Below are positions 7,858 to 15,427 of a stretch of DNA of 17,130 bases, in pieces. The stretch covers positions 1 through 17,130 of the forward strand of contig SSTB01000110.1 of NCBI GenBank assembly GCA_009469665.1, given 5' to 3'. Numbering within the stretch: the stretch's first letter is position 1; the number at the start of each line of letters is the position of its first letter. A program made the position numbers and the translations under genes. The notes below the pieces were generated by a model. It saw only the letters and a program-made list of their open reading frames with translations. It had not been told where the DNA came from and ran no database searches. Source of the DNA: Azonexaceae bacterium (lineage in GTDB: Bacteria > Pseudomonadota > Gammaproteobacteria > Burkholderiales > Rhodocyclaceae).

Positions 7858-9888
7858 TCAGAAACGATGTTCCAGGCGGATGTAGGCACCGCGCCCGATT
7901 TCGATCGGAGCCGAGGGCAGCGTGTCGGAGAGATACTCCAAGGTGCGGTGGTGGAGCATGTTCTGACCGACGACGGACAGATCGGTGCAGCGATCGATCG
8001 CCCAGGCGTAGCGGACATCCAGGTTGGCCCGGTCGGGAATGCCGAAGGCCTCGATGCGGCTCTTGTACTTGATCCAGAAGTCCAGTTGGTGGGCCTTGGC
8101 GAGGTTGTGCTGGGAGCGCAGGGAGAGCAGGTGGCGGGGAATCTTGCCCTCGTCACGCGAAGCGAGGTCTATCGAGGCCGGATTGCGACTCCCCCGAATG
8201 CTGGCGCGTTGCCAGGTGTAGCTGGGTTGGAGGCGCCACGAGGGCATGATCTGGGCAAAAGCGGCGACCTCGAGTCCATAGACATGGCCGCGCTCGTCGT
8301 TGGTGGAAACGAGGGGAAGCTGGGCGTAGCCCAGGCCCAGGGTGCTCAGGTCTACGCTACCCGAAGACAGGGAAACCACGTCGCGGTAGCGGTGGATGAA
8401 GGCGGAGGTGTCGAGCGACAATCTCGGGCCAAATCGCTGGCGGTAACCCAGCTCTGCCGCATCCATGCGTTCGGATCGCAGTGATCTGCCGTTGTCGCCC
8501 AGGTAGGTGGCCAGCAGGGGGACCGGGAGGGAGACGCTAGGGGGAACGACCCTGGCAACGATGATGGTGTCCATGTCGGCGCGGGAGGGGGTTCTATTGG
8601 CCTTCGAAACGGCGCCCCACACCGTTTGGTCGGCGTTTGGAGTCCACAGGAAGCGCGCCGTGGGCTGGAAGGCCGCGCCCGAGAAATTGTTGTGCTCCAG
8701 TCGTGCGCCGAGGCTGATGCGCAGACGTTCCGGAATCAGCGTGATTTCATCCAGGGCGAAGACGCTCATTAAGGTGAATTCGCGATCGGTATCGCGAAAG
8801 CGCAGAAAATCCGACGCGGTGGAAATGGAATCTCGGGAACTCCTCGCATTTACGCCCACGATCAGGTCGTGGGTACCCAAGGGGGCGAAATGGTACTGGG
8901 CGTCGAGATCGACGGTGGTCCTGCGCTGAGTGCTGGTGTGTACCGAATCGAGGTAATCGTGGACGAGGTAAGCCTGGAGAGACCACTCGGAACCGTTGTC
9001 CTGCAGGGAGTCGAAGCGTGCCTGCAGATATTCGGAGTGCAGGTGCAGGGTCGAAGGCAGCGCGGTGATGTAGCTTGGAGGCTGGAGCGGGTCCGCAAAA
9101 CGATAGATGTCGTCGCCGTGTTGTCGCGCGACTCCGCCGGTGAGCATCAGGCGGTTTCCTGGGGCCGTGACGAAATCCGCGCGGAATCCTGCCATGCCCA
9201 GGTCGCTTTCGTCATCGCCCCTGCCGCCCGACGGGGAAAATCCGGCCCGGCGCTGCACGGCCTTGCCAAATACGCGGATATGGCCGTTTTCGCCAAGAGG
9301 TGCACCATAGCGGGCGACGACATTGCCCCGATCCTCGCTCCCGGCAAGCATCGCTATCAGGCCGCCCTGGGTGTCTCGCGCCTTGCGGGTGATGATATTG
9401 ATGGTTCCATTGACCGCGTTTGATCCCCAGCTTGCCGCGTTGGGCCCCCGGATGATCTCGATGCGCTCGATATCTTCGAGCACCATGTCCTCGACTTCCC
9501 AAAAGACGCCCGAAAAGAGCGGGGAATAGAGGCTGCGGCCATCCTTCAACACCTGGAGCTTGTTGGCGAAGCGTCCGTTGAAGCCTCGCGCCGAAACCGC
9601 CCAGCGGTCGTTGCCGATGCGCGCCACCTCGATACCGGGTGCCATGGCCAGAAGATCCGGCAGATTGCGCGCCCCTGAACGGGCGATATCTTCGCGGGTA
9701 ATGACGAAAACGGCCGCCGCGACGCTCTGCTGGCTCTGGGCCTTGCGCGAGGCGCTGGTGACTTCCGTATTGAGCAGTTCCTCCAGGCTCATGTCCGGTA
9801 CGGCCCCCCCGGACTCGGCCGTGGCACGCGCGCAACCCAGGGCTGCGCAAAGGATTGCGAAGATCCAGCGATTTCGATATGTGGGCAT
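7858..9888 (-). CDS. TonB-dependent outer-membrane receptor, ligand unknown
   Basis: This is a 676-aa outer-membrane receptor that would import, or sense, a ligand using TonB energy. A signal peptide covers about residues 1-24. DMSLEELLNTEVTSASRK (32-49) is the region typical of the N-terminus of this receptor subclass. The plug domain (about 50-170) contains LPDLLAMAPGIEV, ARGFNGRFANK (100-110), DGRSLYSPLFSGVFW (116-130), RIEIIRGPNAASWGSNAVNG (142-161) and INIITRKA. The remainder is a beta-barrel ending in the usual aromatic residue (IRLEHRF). The ATG (9886-9888) is preceded by a GGAAAA ribosome-binding site. It is first in the operon with the YfiR-like gene, kinase and c-di-GMP regulator, so a sensory role is plausible. 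The ligand cannot be told from sequence. Its divergent position beside nickel-hydrogenase maturation genes is not proof of nickel transport. Confidence 0.93.
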   Translation of the reverse strand: MPTYRNRWIFAILCAALGCARATAESGGAVPDMSLEELLNTEVTSASRKAQSQQSVAAAVFVITREDIARSGARNLPDLLAMAPGIEVARIGNDRWAVSARGFNGRFANKLQVLKDGRSLYSPLFSGVFWEVEDMVLEDIERIEIIRGPNAASWGSNAVNGTINIITRKARDTQGGLIAMLAGSEDRGNVVARYGAPLGENGHIRVFGKAVQRRAGFSPSGGRGDDESDLGMAGFRADFVTAPGNRLMLTGGVARQHGDDIYRFADPLQPPSYITALPSTLHLHSEYLQARFDSLQDNGSEWSLQAYLVHDYLDSVHTSTQRRTTVDLDAQYHFAPLGTHDLIVGVNARSSRDSISTASDFLRFRDTDREFTLMSVFALDEITLIPERLRISLGARLEHNNFSGAAFQPTARFLWTPNADQTVWGAVSKANRTPSRADMDTIIVARVVPPSVSLPVPLLATYLGDNGRSLRSERMDAAELGYRQRFGPRLSLDTSAFIHRYRDVVSLSSGSVDLSTLGLGYAQLPLVSTNDERGHVYGLEVAAFAQIMPSWRLQPSYTWQRASIRGSRNPASIDLASRDEGKIPRHLLSLRSQHNLAKAHQLDFWIKYKSRIEAFGIPDRANLDVRYAWAIDRCTDLSVVGQNMLHHRTLEYLSDTLPSAPIEIGRGAYIRLEHRF

Positions 9889-9923
9889 GGCTTTTCCGTG
9901 AGCGCCGCGACGCTCATTTTTCT

Positions 9924-9937
9924 ATTACTTTAGTAAT
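9924..9937. promoter_or_regulatory. Perfect ATTACT-TT-AGTAAT palindrome, candidate operator
   Basis: Two six-base arms separated by two bases form a perfect inverted repeat, in an AT-rich patch within otherwise GC-rich DNA. It overlaps the candidate -10 element of the receptor gene, a position typical of repressor operators. The regulator is unknown. I could not match it confidently to a named consensus, including a Fur box. Confidence 0.4.
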
Positions 9938-9958
9938 GCCCGATGGTGCCATTGTAAA
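9930..9958 (-). promoter_or_regulatory. Candidate promoter of the receptor/kinase operon
   Basis: On the minus strand TTTACA (9953-9958, five of six to the -35 consensus) is followed after 17 bases by TACTAA (9930-9935, a poor -10). Transcription would start near 9923, leaving a leader of about 35 bases. That leader contains a six-pair hairpin TGAGCG/CGCTCA (9899-9916) directly next to the GGAAAA ribosome-binding site (9892-9897). The spacer holds a short inverted repeat ATGG-TG-CCAT (9943-9952). The assignment is by eye. Confidence 0.35.
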
Positions 9959-10052
9959 TTCCTTCAGGCACGCGATGTTTCTTCCTTGTCAGGGATTTGT
10001 ACCGGTTTACCCGGATTTTCTGCGGCTTGTACCCGGGTGATGCCCAGCTTCC

Positions 10053-10116
10053 CGTGCAAGGGAGCAGTAAGGGCTTGTGGGGCATAATTCTGACTCCCGC
10101 CTGCTCCCTCTGCACG
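10053..10116. repeat. Long imperfect inverted repeat (structured element)
   Basis: AGGGAGCAG (10059-10067) is matched by CTGCTCCCT (10101-10109). Outward, CGTGCA (10053-10058) matches TGCACG (10111-10116) with one bulged C at 10110, giving 15 base pairs. Inward, GTGGGG (10077-10082) can pair with TCCCGC (10095-10100), including two G-U wobbles, around a 12-base loop. Neither side is followed by a T-run, so it does not look like an intrinsic terminator. It could be a folded untranslated leader, a small RNA, a protein-binding site or a dispersed repeat copy. Confidence 0.55.
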
Positions 10117-10282
10117 TCGTCATGCTTTGTGGCCTCGCTCTCTCCGTTATCGATGGACCGTGCGCTTATGGCGCCGAGGACGGGGGTTTGGCCGCATTTC
10201 ATGGTGTGGTGTGGCTTGGTGCCGCTCCTGCCCGGATGCTCGGCGGGCCCCGGTCGTGCCGCACCCTGCTGCGCCTTCGCCC

Positions 10283-11230
10283 ATGAACGCGGTCGGCAGA
10301 TTGACGGTAGGCGCCCGTTATTCCGAGGGGCGACTTTCGGTGCTGGAAGTCGCTCTTCAACGGCCGCAGGTGACTCGGCTGTTCTTGGGAAAGCCTGCCG
10401 CAGTCGTGGTCGGGACCGTGCCCCACCTCTTCAGCTTGTGCGCCCAGGCGCAACGCAGGGCTGCCGAGGCGGCCCTGGCCGAGGCCGAGGGCAAGACCCT
10501 GCCCCCGGCCGATCCGCTCCCGTTGTGGGGTGAAATGCTGCACGAGCACCTCTGGCGCCTCCTCCTCGACTGGCCTCTGGCCCTCGGACTCCCGCAGGCC
10601 ATGGAGGCCTTCGCCGCCTGGCGCGGAGCCCGGGGTGGCACCGGACTCTCTGCCGCCACCGATCGGGTACTGGAACACACGTTGCTCGGTGTCGCGGCGC
10701 TCGCCTGGGAGGGGGCGGCCCACCCTCGTTCCCTGGCCAGCCGCTGCCTGGACGTCCTTGGGCAAGGTCCGGGTTGTGCCGAATTTGATTTGCCTTCTTT
10801 GTGTCCCGCCGATTGGCTTCCATACTGGAAGAACCCGACGCTGGCGGCGCCGCCAGCCAAGGGGCCGGCCACGGTGGCCGCCGCCTACCGCGAACGCCTG
10901 GGCGCGGTGGTTCAAGCCGCCCGGTCCCTGGCCAGTGGAGCGCCATATCCGGTGGCGGTGGCGGGTGGCGCTGGTTGGGGAATCGGACAGACCCTTACCG
11001 CTCGCGGCGTGTTGACCCACGGTACGCGGCTGGAAGAGGGCAGGGTGGTGGCCTACCGTGTCTGGGCTCCCACCGACCGCCATTTCGCCGATGCCGCGGC
11101 CCTGGCGGCCCTGGTGGAGGGCAGCCGATGGCCGGACGAGGGCGCGGCGCGGCGTGGCCTCGAGCAAGCCGTTCTGGCCCTGGACCCCTGCCTGCCCTAT
11201 GAATTGAAGGTGAGTGTGAGCAATGCATGA
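10283..11230 (+). CDS. hupK: HupK-like hydrogenase maturation protein (large-subunit-related)
   Basis: This 315-aa cytoplasmic protein is related to the large subunit of [NiFe]-hydrogenase. HupK proteins are thought to act as a scaffold or chaperone during assembly of the active-site metal centre. The C-terminal half shows large-subunit-like blocks: ARGVLTHGTRLEEGRVVAYR (240-259), WAPTDRHFAD (261-270) and DPCLPYEL (301-308). The last corresponds to the DPCxxC metal-binding motif, with only the first cysteine kept. Near the N-terminus a single C53 stands where the large subunit has its first CxxC. The ATG at 10283 has no clear ribosome-binding site. The end overlaps hypA by eight bases. The name is based on this pattern plus its position before hypA; a divergent HyaF-like or other hydrogenase accessory is less likely. 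Confidence 0.75.
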   Translation: MNAVGRLTVGARYSEGRLSVLEVALQRPQVTRLFLGKPAAVVVGTVPHLFSLCAQAQRRAAEAALAEAEGKTLPPADPLPLWGEMLHEHLWRLLLDWPLALGLPQAMEAFAAWRGARGGTGLSAATDRVLEHTLLGVAALAWEGAAHPRSLASRCLDVLGQGPGCAEFDLPSLCPADWLPYWKNPTLAAPPAKGPATVAAAYRERLGAVVQAARSLASGAPYPVAVAGGAGWGIGQTLTARGVLTHGTRLEEGRVVAYRVWAPTDRHFADAAALAALVEGSRWPDEGAARRGLEQAVLALDPCLPYELKVSVSNA

Positions 11231-11564
11231 AATGTCCCTCGCCGAGGGTGTGCTGCAACTGGTGGAAGACACCGCCCGCCGCGAGAATGCCTCGCGGGTG
11301 AAGACAGTGGTCCTGGAGATCGGCCGCCTGTCGTCCGTGGAGCCCGATGCTCTGGCCTTTTGCTTCGAAGCCGTGACCCACGGCGGCATCGCCCACGGTG
11401 CTGCCCTGGAAATCGTGCCCGTTCCGGGGGCCGGCTGGTGCATGGTATGTAGCGCCACGGTCCCCATGGACGAATTGTGGGGGGGCTGCCCCACCTGCGG
11501 CAGTCATCAGGTTCAACCCACGGCCGGCACGGAGATGCGGGTCAAGGAAATCGAGATCGAGTGA
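11223..11564 (+). CDS. hypA: Hydrogenase nickel incorporation protein HypA
   Basis: This is a nickel metallochaperone (113 aa, usual length) that hands Ni(II) to the hydrogenase large subunit together with HypB. The N-terminal nickel site MHEMSL, with H2, is intact. The structural zinc site is formed by C73, C76 (CMVC) and C89, C92 (CPTC). The ATG lies inside the end of hupK (eight-base overlap), with AAGGTGAG upstream in hupK as ribosome-binding site, so the two are translationally coupled. hypB follows after 19 bases. Confidence 0.97.
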   Translation: MHEMSLAEGVLQLVEDTARRENASRVKTVVLEIGRLSSVEPDALAFCFEAVTHGGIAHGAALEIVPVPGAGWCMVCSATVPMDELWGGCPTCGSHQVQPTAGTEMRVKEIEIE

Positions 11565-11583
11565 TCGGATAGGAGACGAGACG

Positions 11584-12795
11584 ATGTGTACGGTTTGCGG
11601 ATGCGGGGCTGGTGAAACCCGCGTCGAGGGCGATGCCCTCCACCCCCACGAGCACACCCATGTCCATGCCGACGGCACGGTTCACAGCCACAGCCATGAC
11701 CACGGCGACGACCACGCCCACAGCCACGGCGACGGGGCTCTGTCCGGTGCCCACGAGCACATGCACACCCACGCCGACGGCACCACCCACAGCCACGGCC
11801 ATGTGCACGACGGCGACCACGCCCATCCCCACGCCCACGGTCACGAACATGTCCACGCACACGAGGACGGCACCGTCCACAGCCATGCCCACGACGAAAG
11901 GCACGGCCACCGCCACGACGCCGGCACGGTGCACACCCACACCCATGTTCATGCGGGCGACCACGAGTACGGCCATAGCCACACGCACGAATACGGCGTC
12001 GGCGGCGACCTCGACTACGGCACCGGCCCCGCCCGCGCCCACGCGCCAGGCATGAGCCAGAGCCGCATGGTGCAGATCGAGCAGGACATCCTCTCCAAGA
12101 ACAACGGCTACGCCCGGGCCAACCGCGCCTGGTTCGACGAGCGTGGCATTTTCGCCCTCAACCTGGTTTCCAGCCCGGGCTCCGGCAAGACCACGCTGCT
12201 GGTGAAGACCATCGAAGCCTTGAAGGACAAGCTCGCCATCACCGTCGTCGAGGGCGACCAGCAGACCTCCAACGACGCCGAGCGCATCCGCGCCACCGGC
12301 GTGCCGGCCCTGCAGATCAACACTGGCAAGGGCTGCCACTTGGACGCCCACATGGTCGGCCACGCCCTGCAGCGGCTGCAGCCGGCCGACGCATCCCTCT
12401 TCCTCATCGAGAACGTCGGCAACCTGGTCTGCCCCGCCGCCTTCGACCTCGGCGAGCAGCACAAGGTGGCCATCCTCTCGGTGACCGAGGGCGAGGACAA
12501 GCCGCTCAAATATCCCGACATGTTCCGCGCCGCCGACGTCATGCTCCTCAACAAGTGCGATCTGCTGCCCTACCTGGAATTCAACGCCGACCTGGCCGAG
12601 GAAAACGCCCGCAAGGTGAATCCCAAGCTCACAGTCTTCCGCGTCTCCGCCACCAGCGGCGACGGCATGTCCGCCTGGCTGCGCTGGATCGAGGCCGGAC
12701 TGGAGGCCCAGGCAGGCAAACGCTCCGACACGGTGGATGCCCTGAAGCGCCGCATCGCCGAGCTGGAAGCCAAGCTCGGCGGCCCGTCCGCCTGA
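11584..12795 (+). CDS. hypB: Hydrogenase nickel incorporation GTPase HypB with extended His-rich region
   Basis: This is a GTPase that loads nickel into hydrogenase precursors (403 aa). The ATG 11584 is chosen because AGGAG lies eight bases upstream and the N-terminus begins with the high-affinity nickel motif CTVCGC (residues 2-7). Residues 20-135 contain 42 histidines, a nickel-storage-like region much longer than the non-His-rich HypB of some species. The GTPase domain follows: [11 protein letters not shown]-loop (196-205), EGDQQT (223-228), metal-site CH (C251, H252), ENVGNLVCP (276-284, with C283) and NKCD (323-326). The C-terminus has a short helical tail ([13 protein letters not shown]). 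It sits between hypA and hypF. Confidence 0.97.
   Translation: MCTVCGCGAGETRVEGDALHPHEHTHVHADGTVHSHSHDHGDDHAHSHGDGALSGAHEHMHTHADGTTHSHGHVHDGDHAHPHAHGHEHVHAHEDGTVHSHAHDERHGHRHDAGTVHTHTHVHAGDHEYGHSHTHEYGVGGDLDYGTGPARAHAPGMSQSRMVQIEQDILSKNNGYARANRAWFDERGIFALNLVSSPGSGKTTLLVKTIEALKDKLAITVVEGDQQTSNDAERIRATGVPALQINTGKGCHLDAHMVGHALQRLQPADASLFLIENVGNLVCPAAFDLGEQHKVAILSVTEGEDKPLKYPDMFRAADVMLLNKCDLLPYLEFNADLAEENARKVNPKLTVFRVSATSGDGMSAWLRWIEAGLEAQAGKRSDTVDALKRRIAELEAKLGGPSA
11641..11997 (+). repeat. Imperfect tandem repeats encoding the HypB histidine-rich region
   Basis: Within hypB the DNA repeats a loose unit built from CAC/CAT codons alternating with other codons. At protein level the anchors are ADGT at residues 29-32, ADGT at 64-67, EDGT at 94-97 and DAGT at 112-115, followed by HSH or HTH blocks. 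The units differ in length (roughly 18 to 35 codons), so the array is degenerate rather than a perfect tandem repeat. Such arrays can change length by slippage or recombination. Confidence 0.7.
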
Positions 12796-12824
12796 CCGTC
12801 GCCGTCTCGCGCAGGCACGACAAG

Positions 12825-15134
12825 GTGGCCAGCCAGCGCATCCGCGTCCGCGGCCTGGTGCAGGGCGTTGGCTTTCGCCCCTATATCTGGCGCCTGGCCC
12901 GGGAACTGGATCTGGCCGGCTGGGTGCGCAACGATGGGGAAGGCGTGGAGATTGCCGCCTGCGGAGACCCGACGGCCCTCAAGGCGCTCCTCGACCGCTT
13001 GCCGGGGGAAGCACCCCCGCTCGCCCGTATCGACGCCATCGAGGCGGCCGCCGCCAATGACGAGGGATTTTCCGGCTTCGCCATCCTCGACAGCGGCAGC
13101 GGCGCCGTCGCTACCGCCATCGGCCCCGACGCCGCCATTTGTCCCGCCTGCCTCGCCGACCTCTGCGATCCCGCCAACCGCCGCTGGCGCTATGCCTTCA
13201 CCACCTGCACCCACTGCGGTCCGCGCTACACGGTGAGCGGCGGCATTCCCTACGACCGGGAAAAAACGAGCCTGGCCCCTTTTCCGCTCTGCGCGCCCTG
13301 CGCGGCCGAATACACCGACCCGGCCGACCGCCGCTTCCACGCCGAGACTACCTGCTGCCCGGACTGCGGCCCCCGCCTGCGCCTGCTCGACGCCAGCGGC
13401 GCCGAACTGCCCGGCGACGCCGTTGCGGCTACCCTGGCCCTCCTGCAGGCGGGCAAGATCGTCGCCCTCAAAGGACTGGGCGGTTTCCAGCTCGCCTGCG
13501 ACGCCCGCAACGCTGCCGCCGTCGCCGAACTGCGCTCGCGCAAGCAGCGGGAGGAAAAGCCTTTCGCCGTCATGGCCCTCAACCCTGCGTCCCTCGCCTC
13601 CTTCGTTCGGGTCGGCACGGCCGAGGTCAAGCTGCTGGCGGACCCGGCAGCCCCCATCGTCCTCTGTCCCAAGGCCGAAGCCGAATTGCCCGGCATCGCC
13701 CCCGGCCTCGCCTGGCTGGGCGCCATGTTGCCCGCCACGCCGCTCCATCTGCTCCTCTGGCACGAAGCCGCCGGCCGCCCCGCCGGCACCGCCTGGCGTG
13801 AAGTGGCCAGCGACCTGCTGCTGGTGATGACCAGCGCCAACCCCCACGGCGAGCCCCTGGTCATCGCCAACGACGAAGCGCTGCAGCGCCTGGCCGCGAG
13901 TGGACAACAAATCGCCGACGCCTTCCTGGTCCACGACCGGGCCGTCGTGGTGCGCTGCGACGACTCGGTAGTGCGCCCGAGCGCCCAGGGCCCCGCCTTC
14001 ATCCGCCGTGCCCGGGGCTACACGCCGCTGCCCATCCCCCTGGCGGAAGACGGCCCCGCGGTGCTGGCCTTCGGCGCCTACCTGAAGAACACGGTGTGCG
14101 TCGCCAAGGGACACCAGGCTTTCCTCTCCCAACACATCGGCGGGCTGGACAACGCCGCGGCCATCGGCTTTCTCGAAGAGACCGTCGCCCACCTGCTGGC
14201 CATTCTCGACGTGAAACCCGACCTCGTCGCCCACGACCTGCATCCGGATTTCCCGTCCACCCGGTTGGCCCAAGCCTTCGCTGCGGAACGGGGTATTCCC
14301 GCCATCGCCGTCGGTCACCACCATGCCCATATCGGCGCCATTGCCGCCGAACATGGCCACAACGGCCCGCTCCTCGGCCTCGCCCTCGATGGCGTCGGCC
14401 TGGGGCCGGATGGCGGTGCCTGGGGCGGCGAATTGCTGCGAGTGGATGGCGCGGATTGCCAGCGCCTCGGCCACCTCGCCCCCCTGCGCCTGCCCGGCGG
14501 CGACCGGGCCGCCCGGGAGCCCTGGCGCATGGCGGTTTCCGCCCTCCACGCCGGCGGCCACAGCCACCGCATCGGCGCCTGGCTGGCCAGACGCCACCCC
14601 GGCCACGACGCCGGGCCGCTCCTCACCATGCTGGCCCGGGATCTGCGCTGTCCCCCGAGCAGCAGCCTGGGGCGCTTGTTCGATGCCGCTGCCGGCCTTC
14701 TCGGCACACGCGCCGAAGCCCGCTACGAGGGCCAGGCTGCCATGGAACTGGAAGGCCTGGCCACCGCCCATGGCGTTGCGGAGGCGCTGGCGGGCGGGAT
14801 AAGGCTAACGGACAATATTCTGGATTTCGCGCCGCTGCTATCCTTCCTCGCCGACTTCAACGATGCCGCCCGGGGCGCCGCCGTCTTCCACGCCACGGTG
14901 GTGCGGGGGCTGGCCGACTGGGTGGTCGCCGCAGCACAGAAAACGGGATTGGTCAGCGTCGCTTGCGGGGGTGGTTGCGCCATGAACGCCATCCTCATGG
15001 CCGCCCTGCGCGGGCATCTGGAAGACGTCGGCCTGACCCTGCTGGAAGCCCGGCGGGCGCCGCCCAACGACGGCGGGCTCGCCCTCGGCCAGGCCTGGGT
15101 GGCCAGACGCCTTTCCCATGGTTCTGTGCAATAA
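12825..15134 (+). CDS. hypF: Carbamoyltransferase HypF
   Basis: HypF makes the cyanide precursor of the hydrogenase active site by activating carbamoyl phosphate and transferring the carbamoyl group to HypE. From a GTG at 12825 it has 769 aa. Domains in order are acylphosphatase (about 5-92; GLVQGVGFRP with R18, and N36), two zinc-finger motifs (C106/C109/C128/C131 and C156/C159/C178/C181), a YrdC-like domain (about 200-390; KGLGGFQLACDA at 216-227) and a Kae1-like domain (about 410-760; GHHHAH at 497-502, LDGVGLGPDG at 521-530, CGGGC at 714-718). No ATG precedes the acylphosphatase domain. GTG 12825 has only a weak AGG upstream; a CTG at 12792 overlapping the hypB stop is the alternative. 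The frame is intact throughout. Confidence 0.95.
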   Translation: MASQRIRVRGLVQGVGFRPYIWRLARELDLAGWVRNDGEGVEIAACGDPTALKALLDRLPGEAPPLARIDAIEAAAANDEGFSGFAILDSGSGAVATAIGPDAAICPACLADLCDPANRRWRYAFTTCTHCGPRYTVSGGIPYDREKTSLAPFPLCAPCAAEYTDPADRRFHAETTCCPDCGPRLRLLDASGAELPGDAVAATLALLQAGKIVALKGLGGFQLACDARNAAAVAELRSRKQREEKPFAVMALNPASLASFVRVGTAEVKLLADPAAPIVLCPKAEAELPGIAPGLAWLGAMLPATPLHLLLWHEAAGRPAGTAWREVASDLLLVMTSANPHGEPLVIANDEALQRLAASGQQIADAFLVHDRAVVVRCDDSVVRPSAQGPAFIRRARGYTPLPIPLAEDGPAVLAFGAYLKNTVCVAKGHQAFLSQHIGGLDNAAAIGFLEETVAHLLAILDVKPDLVAHDLHPDFPSTRLAQAFAAERGIPAIAVGHHHAHIGAIAAEHGHNGPLLGLALDGVGLGPDGGAWGGELLRVDGADCQRLGHLAPLRLPGGDRAAREPWRMAVSALHAGGHSHRIGAWLARRHPGHDAGPLLTMLARDLRCPPSSSLGRLFDAAAGLLGTRAEARYEGQAAMELEGLATAHGVAEALAGGIRLTDNILDFAPLLSFLADFNDAARGAAVFHATVVRGLADWVVAAAQKTGLVSVACGGGCAMNAILMAALRGHLEDVGLTLLEARRAPPNDGGLALGQAWVARRLSHGSVQ

Positions 15135-15153
15135 TCTGGCCATGTCCAATTTT

Positions 15154-15161
15154 CTGTACAG
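15154..15161. promoter_or_regulatory. CTGTACAG palindrome, candidate YefM operator
   Basis: The E. coli yefM-yoeB operator is built on TGTACA core palindromes. Here TGTACA occurs at 15155-15160, ending at the AGGAG ribosome-binding site of the antitoxin gene. A degenerate copy (TGTGCA, 15125-15130) lies 30 bases upstream beside an AATAAT that could be a -10. This suggests an autoregulated internal promoter. Site identity is inferred from the core motif only. Confidence 0.45.
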
Positions 15162-15169
15162 GAGCTAGC

Positions 15170-15427
15170 ATGCGCGCCATCACCTACACCGAAGCCCGCA
15201 ACAATCTGGCCGCCGAACTCGACCGGGTGGCCAACGATTACGACGTGACCATCATCACCCGCCAGAAGGCCGAAGCCGGCGTCCTCATGTCTCTCAAGGA
15301 GTACGAATCCTTGATGGAGACGGCCCATCTGCTGCGCAGCCCCAAGAACGCCATGCGCCTGATGAAGTCCATCGAGAACATCGAGAATCGCCGCAAGATC
15401 ACCCGCCGGGAGTTGATCGACGAATGA
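15170..15427 (+). CDS. yefM: YefM-family (Phd/YefM) antitoxin
   Basis: This 85-aa antitoxin neutralises the adjacent YoeB toxin and, by family knowledge, represses its own operon through its N-terminal DNA-binding fold. The start MRAITYTEARNNLAAELDRV closely resembles E. coli YefM, as do ITRQKAEAGVLMSLKEYESL (29-48) and the ETAHLLRSPKNAMRLMKSI block (50-68). The C-terminal part is charged, as expected for the toxin-wrapping segment. A good AGGAG ribosome-binding site lies upstream. The stop overlaps the toxin ATG as ATGA. It sits 35 bases after hypF, inside the hyp operon. A hand count gives about 60% G+C, below the neighbouring hypF. Confidence 0.95.
   Translation: MRAITYTEARNNLAAELDRVANDYDVTIITRQKAEAGVLMSLKEYESLMETAHLLRSPKNAMRLMKSIENIENRRKITRRELIDE

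Larger units (their letters stand above)
9889..10282. other. Divergent intergenic region between the receptor operon and the hyp operon
   Basis: These 394 bases separate two divergent operons. The left end holds the receptor promoter, palindrome and leader hairpin described separately. The centre holds the long inverted repeat at 10053-10116. A possible -10 (CATAAT, 10083-10088) lies inside that repeat on the plus strand but has no matching -35. From about 10117 to 10282 I see no clear promoter, RNA gene or terminator. An open frame from GTG 10077 to TGA 10286 runs through this part and overlaps the hupK ATG as ATGA, but it is not recognised as a protein family. Confidence 0.6.

Noticed and set aside
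9899..9921. Stem followed by five T on the plus strand, terminator-like
   Set aside because: No plus-strand gene ends upstream of it; the stem is only six pairs and fits better as a leader hairpin of the receptor gene.
9938..9951. Possible sigma-54 promoter (TGGCAC ... GGGC on the minus strand)
   Set aside because: The GC of the -12 part lies one base too close to the GG of the -24 part, and no TTGC is present.
10083..10088. CATAAT as a -10 element for hupK
   Set aside because: No -35-like sequence is found at 16-18 bases upstream, and the site lies in the loop of the long inverted repeat.
11641..11997. Repeat array considered as a CRISPR or tandem satellite
   Set aside because: Unit lengths vary, there are no constant repeats with unique spacers, and the array is in frame inside hypB.
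11542..12462. Minus-strand frame rich in valine, methionine and alanine
   Set aside because: It is the complement of the CAC/CAT-rich HypB histidine array, which naturally reads as valine and methionine codons.
12570..14771. Open frame of 733 codons on the minus strand
   Set aside because: It is antisense to hypB and hypF and has a Gly/Ala/Val-rich sequence without motifs; third-position GC bias of hypF explains it.
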